From REEB95 sp963762425 (GTDB taxonomy: Bacteria > Pseudomonadota > Alphaproteobacteria > ATCC43930 > CGMCC-115725): a stretch of 64,000 nucleotides of DNA. Below, piece after piece: positions 9,051 to 18,404 of this stretch. The notes under the pieces are model-generated. The model saw nothing but the letters and a program-made list of their open reading frames with translations. It was not told the origin of the DNA and searched no databases. The DNA lies in NCBI GenBank assembly GCA_963762425.1, contig CAVXKY010000009.1:99269-163268 (forward strand), in the 5' to 3' direction. Position 1 is the stretch's first letter. Each line of letters begins with the position of its first letter. Position numbers and translations under genes: made by a program.

Positions 9051-10064
9051 ATGCGACCGGATAGAAAATCATTCCTTTTCCTCCTTCCGCTCCTGTCCTT
9101 GGCCGTCATCGTGACGGCCGCGCCGGCCAACGCCCAACGCACCGCGGACCCGGCCAGCATCTGGACCTTGCAGGATGAAAATTCCTCGATCGCGACCGGC
9201 TCGGGACTGAAGGACAAATATTACGTCAACGGCTTGCGCCTCAACTTCACCTCGCCGACCGACACGCTGCCGGCCTCGTTCTCGAATTTCGACGATTGGA
9301 TATGGGGTCCGGGGCGGTCGCGGTATTCCTTCGAGCTTTCCCAGTCGATCTACACGCCGGCGAACGTCCTGGTCGCGCCGCCCAATCCCAGGGATCGGCC
9401 CTATGCCGGCGTCCTGACCGTGACGAGCTCGCTGTTGCACGACAGCGGCGCCTCGCGCAGCATTCTCGGTATCCAGGCCGGATTGGTCGGGCCGGACGCG
9501 CTGGCCAAGCAGGTGCAAAACGGTTTTCACAGCATGGTCGGATACGGCGCCAGCGCGGGCTGGAACTACCAGATTCACGACGAGCCGGTGGCGGACCTGC
9601 TGGTGGAGAAGATCTGGCGCGTGCCGCTGGCGCGGATCGGCGGCGTGGAAATGGACGCGCTGCCCGAGGCCGCGGGCGGCGCCGGCAATCTGCGGGACTA
9701 CGGGCTGGCCGGATCGGTCTTCCGCGTCGGCCAAGGGCTCGATTCGGATTACGGCGTGGCGCGCGTCAATCCGGGCCTGAGCGGCGGCGACGTGTTCATG
9801 CCTTCGCGCGACATCGCCTGGTACGCCTTCGCCGGCGCGGACGGCCAGGCCGTGGCGCATGACATCACCATCGACGGCAACACCTTCCGGACCAGCGCCA
9901 AAGCCACAAGGGTGCCCTTTGTCGGGGAGATGGAAATCGGCTTCGCGGTCATTTTCGGGCGCGCGCGGCTCTCCTACACCCAGGTCATCCAAACCGAGGA
10001 AGTGAAAGGCCAGCAAGGCGGCCTCCATCAATTCGGGTCGCTGGCGCTTTCATTGCGGTACTGA
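9051..10064 (+). CDS. LpxR-like outer-membrane lipid A deacylase family (DUF2219)
   Basis: This 337-residue protein has a signal peptide ending near APANAQ and the DUF2219/LpxR pattern: a WTLQDEN N-terminal strand, KYYVNGLRLNF, RPYAGVL, a Gln/His stretch (QNGFHSMVG) and a terminal aromatic strand (LALSLRY) typical of a beta-barrel. LpxR removes the 3'-acyloxyacyl chains of lipid A at the outer-membrane surface. In the usual END motif the Asp is replaced here (ENSS), which could reduce or change activity. The His of the QxxxH region is kept. It is a single gene, divergent from the ABC importer. A non-catalytic barrel homologue is the alternative. Confidence 0.8.
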   Translation: MRPDRKSFLFLLPLLSLAVIVTAAPANAQRTADPASIWTLQDENSSIATGSGLKDKYYVNGLRLNFTSPTDTLPASFSNFDDWIWGPGRSRYSFELSQSIYTPANVLVAPPNPRDRPYAGVLTVTSSLLHDSGASRSILGIQAGLVGPDALAKQVQNGFHSMVGYGASAGWNYQIHDEPVADLLVEKIWRVPLARIGGVEMDALPEAAGGAGNLRDYGLAGSVFRVGQGLDSDYGVARVNPGLSGGDVFMPSRDIAWYAFAGADGQAVAHDITIDGNTFRTSAKATRVPFVGEMEIGFAVIFGRARLSYTQVIQTEEVKGQQGGLHQFGSLALSLRY

Positions 10065-10244
10065 ACGCCGGCCGGATATATAAGGCATTCCCGATATTGC
10101 TTCTTGCGTTGCGGCAAAGCCCCGCCATTATAGGCCGCCAAATGCCGCCCCCGCCGCCGCGCCACCCCCCGACTATCGGCCATCCGGACCCCACCCGCCA
10201 AAGGCCGGGGCGCCTCGACCGCTCGCCCGGCGGGGCCTGATCCG

Positions 10245-12815
10245 ATGATGGCGGATTTCATCGCCCGCGTCGTCGAAGCGAGCCGCAGCCACGCGGCCTT
10301 GCTGGTCGCCGTGATTCTGGCCTTGACCGTGGGGGGCGGAATCTATTCCGCGCGCAACATCACCATCGACACCGATCTCAACAAGCTGATCTCGCAGGAC
10401 CTGCCCTGGCGGCAGCAAGAGGCGGCGATGGACAAGGCGTTTCCGCAGAACGTCGACCTGCTGGTCGCGGTGGTCGACGGCAAAACGCCCGACTTGGCCG
10501 AGGACGCGGCGGCGGCGCTCGCCGCCAAGCTCAAGAGCCAGGACACGCTGTTCCGCAACGTGCGCGTTCCCGACGGCATCATGTTTTTCCGCCAGAACGG
10601 GATGCTGTTCCTGCCGAAAAACGAGGTCCAGGACTTCGCCGACCAGATCATCAAGGCGCAGCCCTTCCTCGGCACGCTGGCCGCCGATCCGAGCCTGCGC
10701 GGCGTGTTCAGCGCGATAGGATTGTTGGCCTTGGGCGTCGGCCACGGCGACATCGATGCCCGCGACATCGCCCCGGCCTTGAACGGCGTGGCCAGGGCGG
10801 TCGAATTCTCGCTGGCCGGAGGCTATGAGCCGCTGTCCTGGCAGGGATTGCTGTCCGGGCGGAACCCCGACCCGCGCGATCTGCGCCACGTCGTGCTGGC
10901 GCAGGCGACGCTCAGCTACGACGCGCTGTCGCCCGGAGAAGGCGCCGCCGACCAGATCCGCAAGGACGCCACCGAGCTGGGCCTGACGCCCGACCGCGGG
11001 ATGAACGTGCGCATCACCGGGCAGGTCGCGCTCGACGACGATCAGCTGGCCACGCTGTCCGAGGGCGCGGCGTTTTCCACCTTGCTCGCCGGCGGGTTGC
11101 TGTGCCTGTGGCTGTTCCTGGCGCTGAGTTCGACCCGGATATTCCTCGCCATCATCGTCACGCTGGCGGTGGGATTGATCGCCTGCACCACCTTCGCGGT
11201 GGGCGTGGTCGGTGCGCTCAATCCGATCTCGATCGCCTTCGCTGTGCTGTTCGTCGGCATCGCCGTCGATTTCGGGATTCAATTCAGCGTCCGGTACCGG
11301 GACGAACGCTATCGCTCCGGCGATTTGGGCGAGGCGTTGCGGCGCACCGCCAGCGGCATCGGCCGGCCGATCGCGGTGGCGGCGATCGCGACGGCGGCCG
11401 GGTTCTTCTCCTTCGTGCCGACCGCCTATACCGGCGTCTCCGATCTGGGCCTGATCGCGGGGGTCGGCATGCTGATCGGGCTGGTGCTGAACCTGACGCT
11501 GCTGCCGGCTCTGATCGCGCTGATGCGGCCCAGGGGCGAGTTGCGCGCCGTGGGTTTCGCCTGGGCGGCGCCGATCGACCGTTTTCTCATCACCTATCGC
11601 TCGCCGGTGATCCTGCTCGCGGTGTTGATCGCGCTGGGCTCGGCGGCGACGCTGCCGAGGCTGCGTTTCGATTTCAATCCGCTCAATCTCCAGAACCAGA
11701 AATCGGAATCGGTCGCGGCGCTGTTCGACCTCATGACCGATCCGATGAGCACGCCCTATACCATCGAGATTCTGACGCCGTCGCCCGCGGCCGCGGCGGA
11801 GCTTGCCGACAAGCTCGGCGCTTTGCCCGAGGTGGATCAGGCCCTCACCATTTCGAGCTTCGTGCCCGAGGATCAGGATGCGAAGCTCGCCATCCTGGCG
11901 GACGTCAAGACCCTGCTCGGCCCTTCGCTGTCGCCGCCCGCGGTCTTGCCGCCGCCGACGGATTCCGATCTCATGGCCGCCATATCGAAATGCGCCGCGC
12001 AGATGAAGGACATAGCCGGCAAGGATCCGGCGGCGGCGCGGCTGCAAAGGGCGCTCGAAGCCGCGCTGGCCAAGGGCCCGGAGGTGCTGCCGGCGCTTAA
12101 GGCCAATCTGTCGGACGGGGTCCCGCGCCGGCTCGAGGACATGCGGCTCGTCTTGAGCGCCAAGAAGGTTTCGCTCGACACCATTCCGGACGACCTCAAG
12201 CGGGACTGGGTGACGCAAGACGGCCGCGCGCTGGTCCAGGTCTTCCCCAAGGGCGACGCCCGCCAGAATTCCGTGCTGCGCAAATTCGTCCAATCGGTGC
12301 GCGAGATCGCGCCCGACGCCACCGGCATGCCCGTGACCATCCAGGAATCGGCCAAGACCGTGATCGGCGCCTTCGTGACCGCCGGCACCATCGCCGTGGT
12401 GGCGATCGCGCTGTTGCTGCTGGCGGTGTTGCGAAGGGTCGAGGACGTGGCGCTGGTGTTGGGACCGCTGCTGCTCGCCTGTCTCATGACGCTGGCGACC
12501 AGCGTGCTGCTCGACATGCCGATCAACTACGCCAACATCATCGCCTTGCCCCTGCTGTTGGGCGTGGGCGTGTCCTTCGACGTCTATTTCGTGATGCGCT
12601 GGCGCGCCGGAACCAGCGACCTGCTGCAATCGAGCACGGCGCGGGCGATCCTGTTCAGCGCGCTCACCACCGGCACCGCCTTCGGCAGCCTGGCGCTGTC
12701 GAACCATCCCGGCACTTCCGAGATGGGCAAGCTCTTGACCATCGCGCTGATCTACACGCTGTTCTGCACCTTCGTCATCCTGCCGGCGCTGCTGGGCTCG
12801 CTCAAGCGCGATTGA
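10245..12815 (+). CDS. hpnN: Hopanoid-associated RND transporter HpnN
   Basis: This 856-residue MMPL/RND-type inner-membrane exporter has an N-terminal membrane segment, a large periplasmic loop, a membrane bundle around residues 280-430, a second periplasmic loop and a C-terminal bundle around residues 700-855. The membrane bundle includes VLFVGIAVDFGIQFSVRYRDE, the RND proton-relay type region with a conserved Asp. HpnN is required for moving hopanoids to the outer membrane in Rhodopseudomonas and Methylobacterium. Length and motif order match that family. Two ATGs (10245, 10248) begin the frame and either could be used. The frame is unbroken over 2.5 kb. It converges on the barrel gene that ends at 12841. 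Confidence 0.9.
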   Translation: MMADFIARVVEASRSHAALLVAVILALTVGGGIYSARNITIDTDLNKLISQDLPWRQQEAAMDKAFPQNVDLLVAVVDGKTPDLAEDAAAALAAKLKSQDTLFRNVRVPDGIMFFRQNGMLFLPKNEVQDFADQIIKAQPFLGTLAADPSLRGVFSAIGLLALGVGHGDIDARDIAPALNGVARAVEFSLAGGYEPLSWQGLLSGRNPDPRDLRHVVLAQATLSYDALSPGEGAADQIRKDATELGLTPDRGMNVRITGQVALDDDQLATLSEGAAFSTLLAGGLLCLWLFLALSSTRIFLAIIVTLAVGLIACTTFAVGVVGALNPISIAFAVLFVGIAVDFGIQFSVRYRDERYRSGDLGEALRRTASGIGRPIAVAAIATAAGFFSFVPTAYTGVSDLGLIAGVGMLIGLVLNLTLLPALIALMRPRGELRAVGFAWAAPIDRFLITYRSPVILLAVLIALGSAATLPRLRFDFNPLNLQNQKSESVAALFDLMTDPMSTPYTIEILTPSPAAAAELADKLGALPEVDQALTISSFVPEDQDAKLAILADVKTLLGPSLSPPAVLPPPTDSDLMAAISKCAAQMKDIAGKDPAAARLQRALEAALAKGPEVLPALKANLSDGVPRRLEDMRLVLSAKKVSLDTIPDDLKRDWVTQDGRALVQVFPKGDARQNSVLRKFVQSVREIAPDATGMPVTIQESAKTVIGAFVTAGTIAVVAIALLLLAVLRRVEDVALVLGPLLLACLMTLATSVLLDMPINYANIIALPLLLGVGVSFDVYFVMRWRAGTSDLLQSSTARAILFSALTTGTAFGSLALSNHPGTSEMGKLLTIALIYTLFCTFVILPALLGSLKRD

Positions 12816-12825
12816 GCCGGACGCG

Positions 12826-12842
12826 GACGCGGCGGCCGCGTC
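12826..12842. terminator. Possible bidirectional hairpin between convergent genes
   Basis: A perfect inverted repeat GACGCGG-CGG-CCGCGTC (7 bp arms, 3 nt loop) lies between the hpnN stop and the end of the convergent barrel gene, and it overlaps the latter's stop codon. It has no T-run, so it is a weak terminator candidate. In a GC-rich genome, chance hairpins are common. Confidence 0.3.
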
Positions 12843-13914
12843 AGAACCGCATTGCGGCGCCGACCCTCAGCCCGTAGGATTGGAAATTGGACATGAACTG
12901 CAACGTATTGGCCTCGGCGGTCAGGGTGAGGTCGCGCCCGACGGCGATGTTGGCGCCGCAGCCGAACTCGGCGCCGAAATCGCCCACGGTGGCGGTGGCG
13001 CCGTTGGTGTTGATGACCGGTGCGCCACTCTTGATGCTGTCGTAGAGCAGCCGCACCTTGGCGAACGGCGTGACGACGCCCCAACTCTCCGGCAGGCGAT
13101 AGCCGGCGCTCACCCGCAACGAGTTCGTGCCGTCGTAAACCACGTTCTTCGGAACGAAGTTGCCGTTCAATTCCGTGTAACTGCCCTGGGTCTCGGTGAC
13201 GTAGCTGAAGGAGGTGCTCGCGTGCAAATCCCAATCGTCGATCCGGGTTCGGGCGTGGAAACTGAGCTTGCCGAACCAGCGGTCGCCGTATGTGCTGCCG
13301 CTGACGCCGCCGTGGCTTTCGTCGTATTCAATTCCGGCATAGCCGAGCTGGCCGCTGACGCCGAAATGCCGGTCGATGATGTAGGTCGCGTAGGGCGCGA
13401 CGGTGCCGCCACTCCCGGTGTAGGTGCCCTGATTGTATTCGGTGTCCAGATCGGCGCGCTTGTAGCCCACCGCCAGGCCGGCGATGAGATTCGGCAACAC
13501 CAGCCGGTCCACGCCGAACAGCGCGTCGGTGAGCGGACCCCTGAAATTGGCGCCGGCCTGGCCGTCGCTCACCCAGTTGGTGGTGACGGAGCTCCAAAGC
13601 CCCCAGCCGTGGCGTGGATTGACGCGCTCGACCCCGCTCGTGCCGAATACGGCGGGCGCGGCCTCGGAGGCGGAGGTGTCGGCGCTGGAGGTGTCGGTAA
13701 CCGCCGGGTCGGATGCGGTCGTGACGGTTTCGCCGCTCGTATCGTTCGAATGCCGGACAAATTCCCGGTTCGGCGAACAGGCTGAATAGACGGGATCGGC
13801 AGACGCGAGGCAGAGGACACTACTGGCGGCGCGCGACGTGGCGGGCGAGAGAAAGAACGCGACGCCGCCGCAAAGGGCCGCGCCGGCAAGGATCGCTATC
13901 CGGCGAAAATCCAT
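12841..13914 (-). CDS. Outer-membrane autotransporter-type beta-barrel protein
   Basis: This 357-residue exported protein has a signal peptide (about residues 1-30), a Ser/Thr/Asp-rich low-complexity linker (residues 55-90) and a barrel-like region of alternating aromatic and polar strands (for example YGDRWFGKLSFHARTRI). It ends in GLRVGAAMRF, the terminal Phe expected of BAM substrates. It resembles the autotransporter barrel superfamily but lacks a large passenger, so it may act as a porin-like or adhesin-like surface protein. A perfect FNR/FixK-type palindrome at 14035-14048, about 120 bp upstream of the start, suggests oxygen-responsive control. Ligand and role are unknown. Confidence 0.75.
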   Translation of the reverse strand: MDFRRIAILAGAALCGGVAFFLSPATSRAASSVLCLASADPVYSACSPNREFVRHSNDTSGETVTTASDPAVTDTSSADTSASEAAPAVFGTSGVERVNPRHGWGLWSSVTTNWVSDGQAGANFRGPLTDALFGVDRLVLPNLIAGLAVGYKRADLDTEYNQGTYTGSGGTVAPYATYIIDRHFGVSGQLGYAGIEYDESHGGVSGSTYGDRWFGKLSFHARTRIDDWDLHASTSFSYVTETQGSYTELNGNFVPKNVVYDGTNSLRVSAGYRLPESWGVVTPFAKVRLLYDSIKSGAPVINTNGATATVGDFGAEFGCGANIAVGRDLTLTAEANTLQFMSNFQSYGLRVGAAMRF

Positions 13915-14034
13915 GACACCCCCCGATTGCCAGGACTTTATGTGTAATTTCTTGTCGCGGCTCTCCTCGATCCGGCATTTCCCGGACGACCTTGTATCTG
14001 GTTTGAAGTAAGGGCGGCGTCGGACCGGGCGTCA

Positions 14035-14048
14035 TTGATTTAGATCAA
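14035..14048 (-). promoter_or_regulatory. FNR/FixK-type binding site
   Basis: The sequence TTGATTTAGATCAA is a perfect match to the Crp/FNR/FixK consensus TTGAT-N4-ATCAA. It lies between the hpnJ stop (14149) and the barrel gene start (13914) and faces the barrel gene. An activator bound here would place transcription start around 14000, leaving an 85 nt leader. Confidence 0.6.
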
Positions 14049-14148
14049 GGGCGCGGTCAGAAGGGACGATGCGGCGGAAGCTCTCATGCCTCGGCGGCCC
14101 CATTTTAGAAAACTGGGCGGCCTCGCAAGGGCGGCCGATACGGAGCGG

Positions 14149-15585
14149 TTAGGACGCCATCTCCCGCTCGCGCAGGAAGTGGAAGAATTCCACGCCTTCG
14201 CGCAGGCGGCGGCGCATCATCTCGGGGCTGCGCACCATCTCGTTGACGATCGAGGCGATCTTGCCGGCGCGGAAATAGAAGCGCTTGTAGAAGGTCTCGA
14301 CCGAATTGAAGATTTCCTGGTGCGACAGATGCGGGTAATGCAAGGGCGCGATCTGGATGCCGTGATCGTCGATCAGCTCGGCATGTTTCAGATCGAGCCA
14401 GCCGTTCTCCACCGCCTGCTTGTAGAGGAAGGTGCCCGGATAGGGCGCGGCGAGCGAGACCTGGATGGTGTGCGGATTGATCTCGGTGGCGAATTTGATC
14501 GTCTCCTCGATCGTCTCCTTGGTCTCGCCGGGCAGGCCCAGGATGAAGGTGCCGTGGATGGTGACGCCCAATTCGTGGCAATCCTTGGTGAAGCGCTTGG
14601 CGACGTCGATCAGCATGCCCTTCTTGATGTTGTGCAGGATCTGCTGATTGCCGGTTTCATAGCCCACCAGCAGCAGGCGCAGCCCGTTGTCCTTCAGCAC
14701 CTTGAGGGTCGCGCGCGGCACGTTCGCCTTGGCGTTGCACGACCACATCACGCCCAGCTTGCCGAGTTCCTTGGCGATGGCCTCGGCGCGCGGCAGATCG
14801 TCGGTGAAGGTGTCGTCGTCGAAGAAGAATTCCTTCACCTGCGGGAAATAATGCTTGGCGAGGCGGATCTCCTCGATCACGTGGCCGACGCTGCGGGTGC
14901 GGTAGCGGTGCCCGCCCACGGTCTGCGGCCAGAGGCAGAAGGTGCAGCGCGATTTGCAGCCGCGCCCGGTGTAGATCGAGATATAGGGATGCTTCAGGTA
15001 GCCGATGAAGTATTTCTCGATCTCGAGATCGCGGTGATAGACCTCGGTGACGAAAGGCAGCTTGTCCATGTTCTCGAGAATCGCGCGCTCGGGATTGTGG
15101 ACGATGACGCCCGAGGCGTTGCGCCAGCTCAAGCCGTCGATCTTGTCGAAGGCGCGGCCCTCGGACACTTCCTTGACGGTGAAGTCGAACTCGTTGCGGC
15201 CGACGAAATCGATCACCGGCGCCGCCTTGAGGCTCTCCTCCGGCTCGACCGCCACCTTGGCGCCGACGAAGCCCACCTTGAGATTGGGATTCTTGTCCTT
15301 CATCGCCCGCGCCACCTTGACGTCGTTGGCGAAGGACGGCGTCGAGGTGTGGATCACCATCAGCTCGTAGTTCTTGGCGAGCGGCAACACGTCGGCGAGC
15401 TGGGTTTCCGCCGGCGGCGCGTCGATCAGCTTGCTGCCTTCGACCAGCGCCGCGGGTTGCGCGAGCCAGGTCGGATACCAGAACGAGCGGATTTCGCGGC
15501 GCGCCTGATAGCGCGAGCCGGCGCCGCCGTCGAAACCCTCGAAGGACGGGGGTTGCAGGAAAAGCGACTTCATCGTGCCGGTCAT
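14149..15585 (-). CDS. hpnJ: Hopanoid side-chain radical SAM protein HpnJ
   Basis: This 478-residue B12-binding-type radical SAM protein has an N-terminal Rossmann-like region (residues 1-170) followed by the [4Fe-4S] motif CKSRCTFC (near residue 210). It also has the HpnJ-typical WPQTVGGHRYRTRS and GLPGETKETIEETI stretches. HpnJ is reported to convert bacteriohopanetetrol glucosamine to the cyclitol ether after HpnI and HpnK have acted. The ATG at 15583-15585 overlaps the hpnI stop (ATGA), so I use it. The ATG at 15571-15573 (MKSLFLQPPSF) matches the family start equally well. No hpnK is seen nearby. It looks intact. Confidence 0.92.
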   Translation of the reverse strand: MTGTMKSLFLQPPSFEGFDGGAGSRYQARREIRSFWYPTWLAQPAALVEGSKLIDAPPAETQLADVLPLAKNYELMVIHTSTPSFANDVKVARAMKDKNPNLKVGFVGAKVAVEPEESLKAAPVIDFVGRNEFDFTVKEVSEGRAFDKIDGLSWRNASGVIVHNPERAILENMDKLPFVTEVYHRDLEIEKYFIGYLKHPYISIYTGRGCKSRCTFCLWPQTVGGHRYRTRSVGHVIEEIRLAKHYFPQVKEFFFDDDTFTDDLPRAEAIAKELGKLGVMWSCNAKANVPRATLKVLKDNGLRLLLVGYETGNQQILHNIKKGMLIDVAKRFTKDCHELGVTIHGTFILGLPGETKETIEETIKFATEINPHTIQVSLAAPYPGTFLYKQAVENGWLDLKHAELIDDHGIQIAPLHYPHLSHQEIFNSVETFYKRFYFRAGKIASIVNEMVRSPEMMRRRLREGVEFFHFLREREMAS

Positions 15586-16740
15586 GCCGGTCGGTCTCCC
15601 TCGGGTCTCAAGCGGCCGTCGCGACCGAGCCGGAACCGCCGGTCGCGCCAAGCCACGCTTCGGGTGAAGAAACTAGCCGTATATACCACAAACGACAACA
15701 GGTCGCGCACAGGGATCATATAGGCAGGGACGCGGGCGAGAACCAGGGCGCGTTCGTCGAGCCGGATGGTGGCCCAGCGCACCAGAAAGGCCAGGATGAG
15801 CCCAGAAACCGCCCATAAAGGCGTCGCCCCCAGCAGCAGCGCCAGCAGCGCCAAAGCCAGCGGATGTCCGATCACCGAGCCGGCATAGCCCCAGGGCGCC
15901 AACAGCCGCACGGTGTTGGCCCAGCGCAGCTCGTGCCGGAACAGCCCGCCCAATCCCGCCTCGTCGACCATGTCGTCGACCAGCAACGGCGACAACAAGA
16001 CGCGCCGGCCGAGCGCCGATCACCGCCTGGCCCAGGACGTGGTCGTCGGCGAGGTAATCCTTGAGACGCGCGAAGCCGCCGGCGGCGTCGAGCGTCGCGC
16101 GTTTCAGCGCCAGGCTGGCGCCGAAAGCGCCGCCGCCCGCACCGAGCGCCTCGCCCACGGCCGCCATCGGCAAAAAGCCGTGATTGACGTGCATCGCCGC
16201 CAGATCGGACCAAAACCCGCCGGACGAAATTCCGCGATAGAGACAGGTGACCAGACCGACGCCCGGATCGGCCAGGGGCGCGGTCACCGCGGCGATATAG
16301 TTGGGCGGCACGCGCATGTCGCTGTCGGAGATCGCCAGCACATCGTGGCGCGCCAAGGGCAGCATGGATATCAGATTGGCGACCTTGAGATTGCCCGCGT
16401 CGGCGGTTCCGCCCGCCGCGAGTTCCATGTCGATCTTCGGGAACTCGGCCATCAGCCGGCGAACCACCGGAATCGCGGGATCGGCGGAATCGGCGACTCC
16501 GAATACGAGCTGAAAACCGGGATAATTCTGGAGACAGAAGGAGCGTAGATTCTCGTAAAGACCCGCGTCGGCGCCGCAGAGCGGTTTCAACAGACTGACC
16601 GGGGGCGATGCCGCCGCTTGCGGCAACGGACGGCGAATCAGGCGCCTAACGGCGTAGGACGCAACCGCGAGATAGAAGCAGCCCGCGAGACTCGCTGCTA
16701 ACAGCAGGGTTCCTAGAAAACCAAGCCATTCCAAGTGCAT
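15582..16740 (-). CDS. hpnI: Hopanoid glycosyltransferase HpnI, frame broken
   Basis: The reconstructed protein is about 385 residues, a GT2/ceramide-glucosyltransferase-type enzyme. It has an N-terminal membrane segment (residues 5-30), the nucleotide-sugar region VSLLKPLCGADAGL, DSDMRVPPNY as the DxD-type metal site, and ADDHVLGQAVIGA. C-terminal membrane helices (LALALLALLLGATPLWAV) follow. HpnI adds N-acetylglucosamine to bacteriohopanetetrol. The frame changes at about 15995-16025, just before the LSPLLVDDMVDEAG stretch. Removing one base rejoins the halves, so this may be sequencing error. The end overlaps hpnJ in an ATGA, consistent with an hpnI-hpnJ operon. Confidence 0.85.
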
Positions 16741-16871
16741 CCCCTTCCCTGCGCATCTTGTTTGCGAACACAGAACAGTTGGCCGCGATGCGTGATTAAA
16801 AAATCACGCCGGGCAACCATCTGAGGCGCGCCGTCAAAATGCTGTTGCATTCGGCTGCCCCATTGTCAACC

Positions 16872-17750
16872 ATGCGGCTGGGTATTGGGGGAATAATACC
16901 AATCACAACAAGGACGAAGCCGGTTTCCGACGTGCGCGCCGCCAACCGCCATCTCCGGCTCCTCCTCGCGGGGGGGCTCCTCTTGCTCGCCGGCTGCGCC
17001 ACGCCGCCGACCGACCCGGCCGCACGCGCGGAATTCGACGCCACCAACGATCCGTTCGAACCGACGAATCGGGCCATCTTCGGCTTCAACGACTGGCTCG
17101 ACACCTGGTTGTTCAAGCCGGTGGCGCAGAGCTATGAATTCGTGTTTCCGCAATTCAGCCGCAACATCATGCGCCACTTCCTCGACAATCTTAACGAGCC
17201 GGTGGTGTTCGCCAACGACATGATGCAAATGGAATTCCACCGCGCCGACGTGACCGCGGGCCGCTTCCTGGCCAACACCACCATCGGCTTCGCCGGCTTC
17301 TTCGACATCGCCACCAGCACGGGATTGCCCGAGCAGACCGGCGATTTCGGCCAGACGCTTTACCATTACCACTTCCCGGAAGGCCCTTATCTGGTGCTGC
17401 CGGTGCTCGGCCCCTCCAATCCGCGCGACGCGATCGGCATAGGGGTCGACGGCGAGATCGATCCCTGGGGCTGGCTCGCCTCCGGCTACGGCCACGGCGG
17501 CGCGACCTGGTACCGCTACATCGCCTGGGGCGTCGACGAGCGCGCGCGCAACATCCAGACCATCGATTCGATCAAGAAGAGCTCGCTCGACTACTACGCC
17601 CAGATGCGCAGCCTGTTCCGCCAGCACCGGGCGGCCGAGCTGAACGGCGGCAAGCCCACGCCGGTCAAGGATCTGAACAGCCTTTACACCGATCCGGGCA
17701 CGCGGCCGCAGACCTCGCTCGACCTTCCGGTCGACAAGAAGCAGCAATAA
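16872..17750 (+). CDS. mlaA: MlaA (VacJ) family outer-membrane lipoprotein
   Basis: This protein has about 292 residues from this ATG. The signal peptide ends in the lipobox LLAGC, followed by the MlaA core: DPFEPTNRAIFGFND, LDNLNEPVVFANDMMQ, GRFLANTTIGFAGFFDIA and LPVLGPSNPRDAIG. MlaA sits in the outer membrane and removes phospholipids from the outer leaflet, handing them to MlaC. A GTG at 16932 would give a more usual 22-residue signal peptide, so the start is uncertain. It converges tail to tail with hpnM, an MlaC-family protein. Such pairs are common in hopanoid loci and suggest a lipid-trafficking route. Confidence 0.9.
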   Translation: MRLGIGGIIPITTRTKPVSDVRAANRHLRLLLAGGLLLLAGCATPPTDPAARAEFDATNDPFEPTNRAIFGFNDWLDTWLFKPVAQSYEFVFPQFSRNIMRHFLDNLNEPVVFANDMMQMEFHRADVTAGRFLANTTIGFAGFFDIATSTGLPEQTGDFGQTLYHYHFPEGPYLVLPVLGPSNPRDAIGIGVDGEIDPWGWLASGYGHGGATWYRYIAWGVDERARNIQTIDSIKKSSLDYYAQMRSLFRQHRAAELNGGKPTPVKDLNSLYTDPGTRPQTSLDLPVDKKQQ

Positions 17751-17754
17751 CCGT

Positions 17755-18372
17755 TCAGCCCGCGAGCTGGGCCGTCTTCTGGTGCAGGAGATTGATGAGC
17801 CCGGCGACGCCGTCGCGCCGCAGCACCGCCGAGAATTCGGAGCGGCGGGCGGCAAGCTGGCTGATCGTGCCGCTGAGATAGATGTCGATGATCTTCCAGC
17901 CGCTCGGACCCTGGCGCATCAGATAATCGAGCTGCACCGGATCGTCCTTGACCGGGACGAGCTTGGTCTTGACGATGACGTCGCCGCTGTCGGTCTTGAC
18001 CGGGTTCGGGTCGACCTCGAAACGCTCGCCGGAATAATCGTCGAACTGGCTGGCATAGTTCGCGATGCTGAAATCGCTGAAGGCCGCGATCAGCTTTTTC
18101 TGATCGTCGGCGGAAATATTCTGCCATTCCAGGCCCGTCGTCAGCCGCGTCATCAGCGGCATATCGAAGCTCTTCCCGATCGCCGGCGCCAGCAGATCGT
18201 AGCGGCCCTTGAAGCCCAGCTTGGCGCCGCCCTTCATCGCCTGAAGCAGCGTGTCGTAGAAGGATTGCACCGGCGCCGCGGGCGCGTCGTCCGGGCCGGC
18301 GGCGAAAGACGCGGCCGGCGCGGCCAGCGACAGCGCGGCCAGCGTGCATAGGACAAAGCGGCGGGAGATCAT
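17755..18372 (-). CDS. hpnM: MlaC/Ttg2-family periplasmic protein HpnM
   Basis: This 205-residue exported protein has a Sec signal peptide (residues 1-24, ending SFA) and the MlaC fold. The characteristic regions are FYDTLLQAM, FDMPLMTRLTTGLEW, FSIANYASQFDDYSGERF and GWKIIDIYLSGTISQLA. MlaC proteins ferry lipids across the periplasm. The version encoded in hopanoid loci is HpnM. Location beside ispA, mlaA, hpnI, hpnJ and hpnN supports the hopanoid-associated assignment over generic MlaC. It looks intact. Confidence 0.85.
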   Translation of the reverse strand: MISRRFVLCTLAALSLAAPAASFAAGPDDAPAAPVQSFYDTLLQAMKGGAKLGFKGRYDLLAPAIGKSFDMPLMTRLTTGLEWQNISADDQKKLIAAFSDFSIANYASQFDDYSGERFEVDPNPVKTDSGDVIVKTKLVPVKDDPVQLDYLMRQGPSGWKIIDIYLSGTISQLAARRSEFSAVLRRDGVAGLINLLHQKTAQLAG

Positions 18373-18404
18373 GCGGTCACGAATACCTTGAAATCGGGCT
18401 TTTT

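Noticed and set aside
10173..12707. Long minus-strand open frame opposite hpnN
   Set aside because: It is rich in Arg, Gln, His and Gly with no domain, and mirrors the codon pattern of hpnN, so it is a GC-rich shadow frame.
14086..15723. Long plus-strand open frame opposite hpnJ
   Set aside because: The hpnJ frame on the other strand has the radical SAM motif and family sequence. The plus frame has no recognisable protein features.
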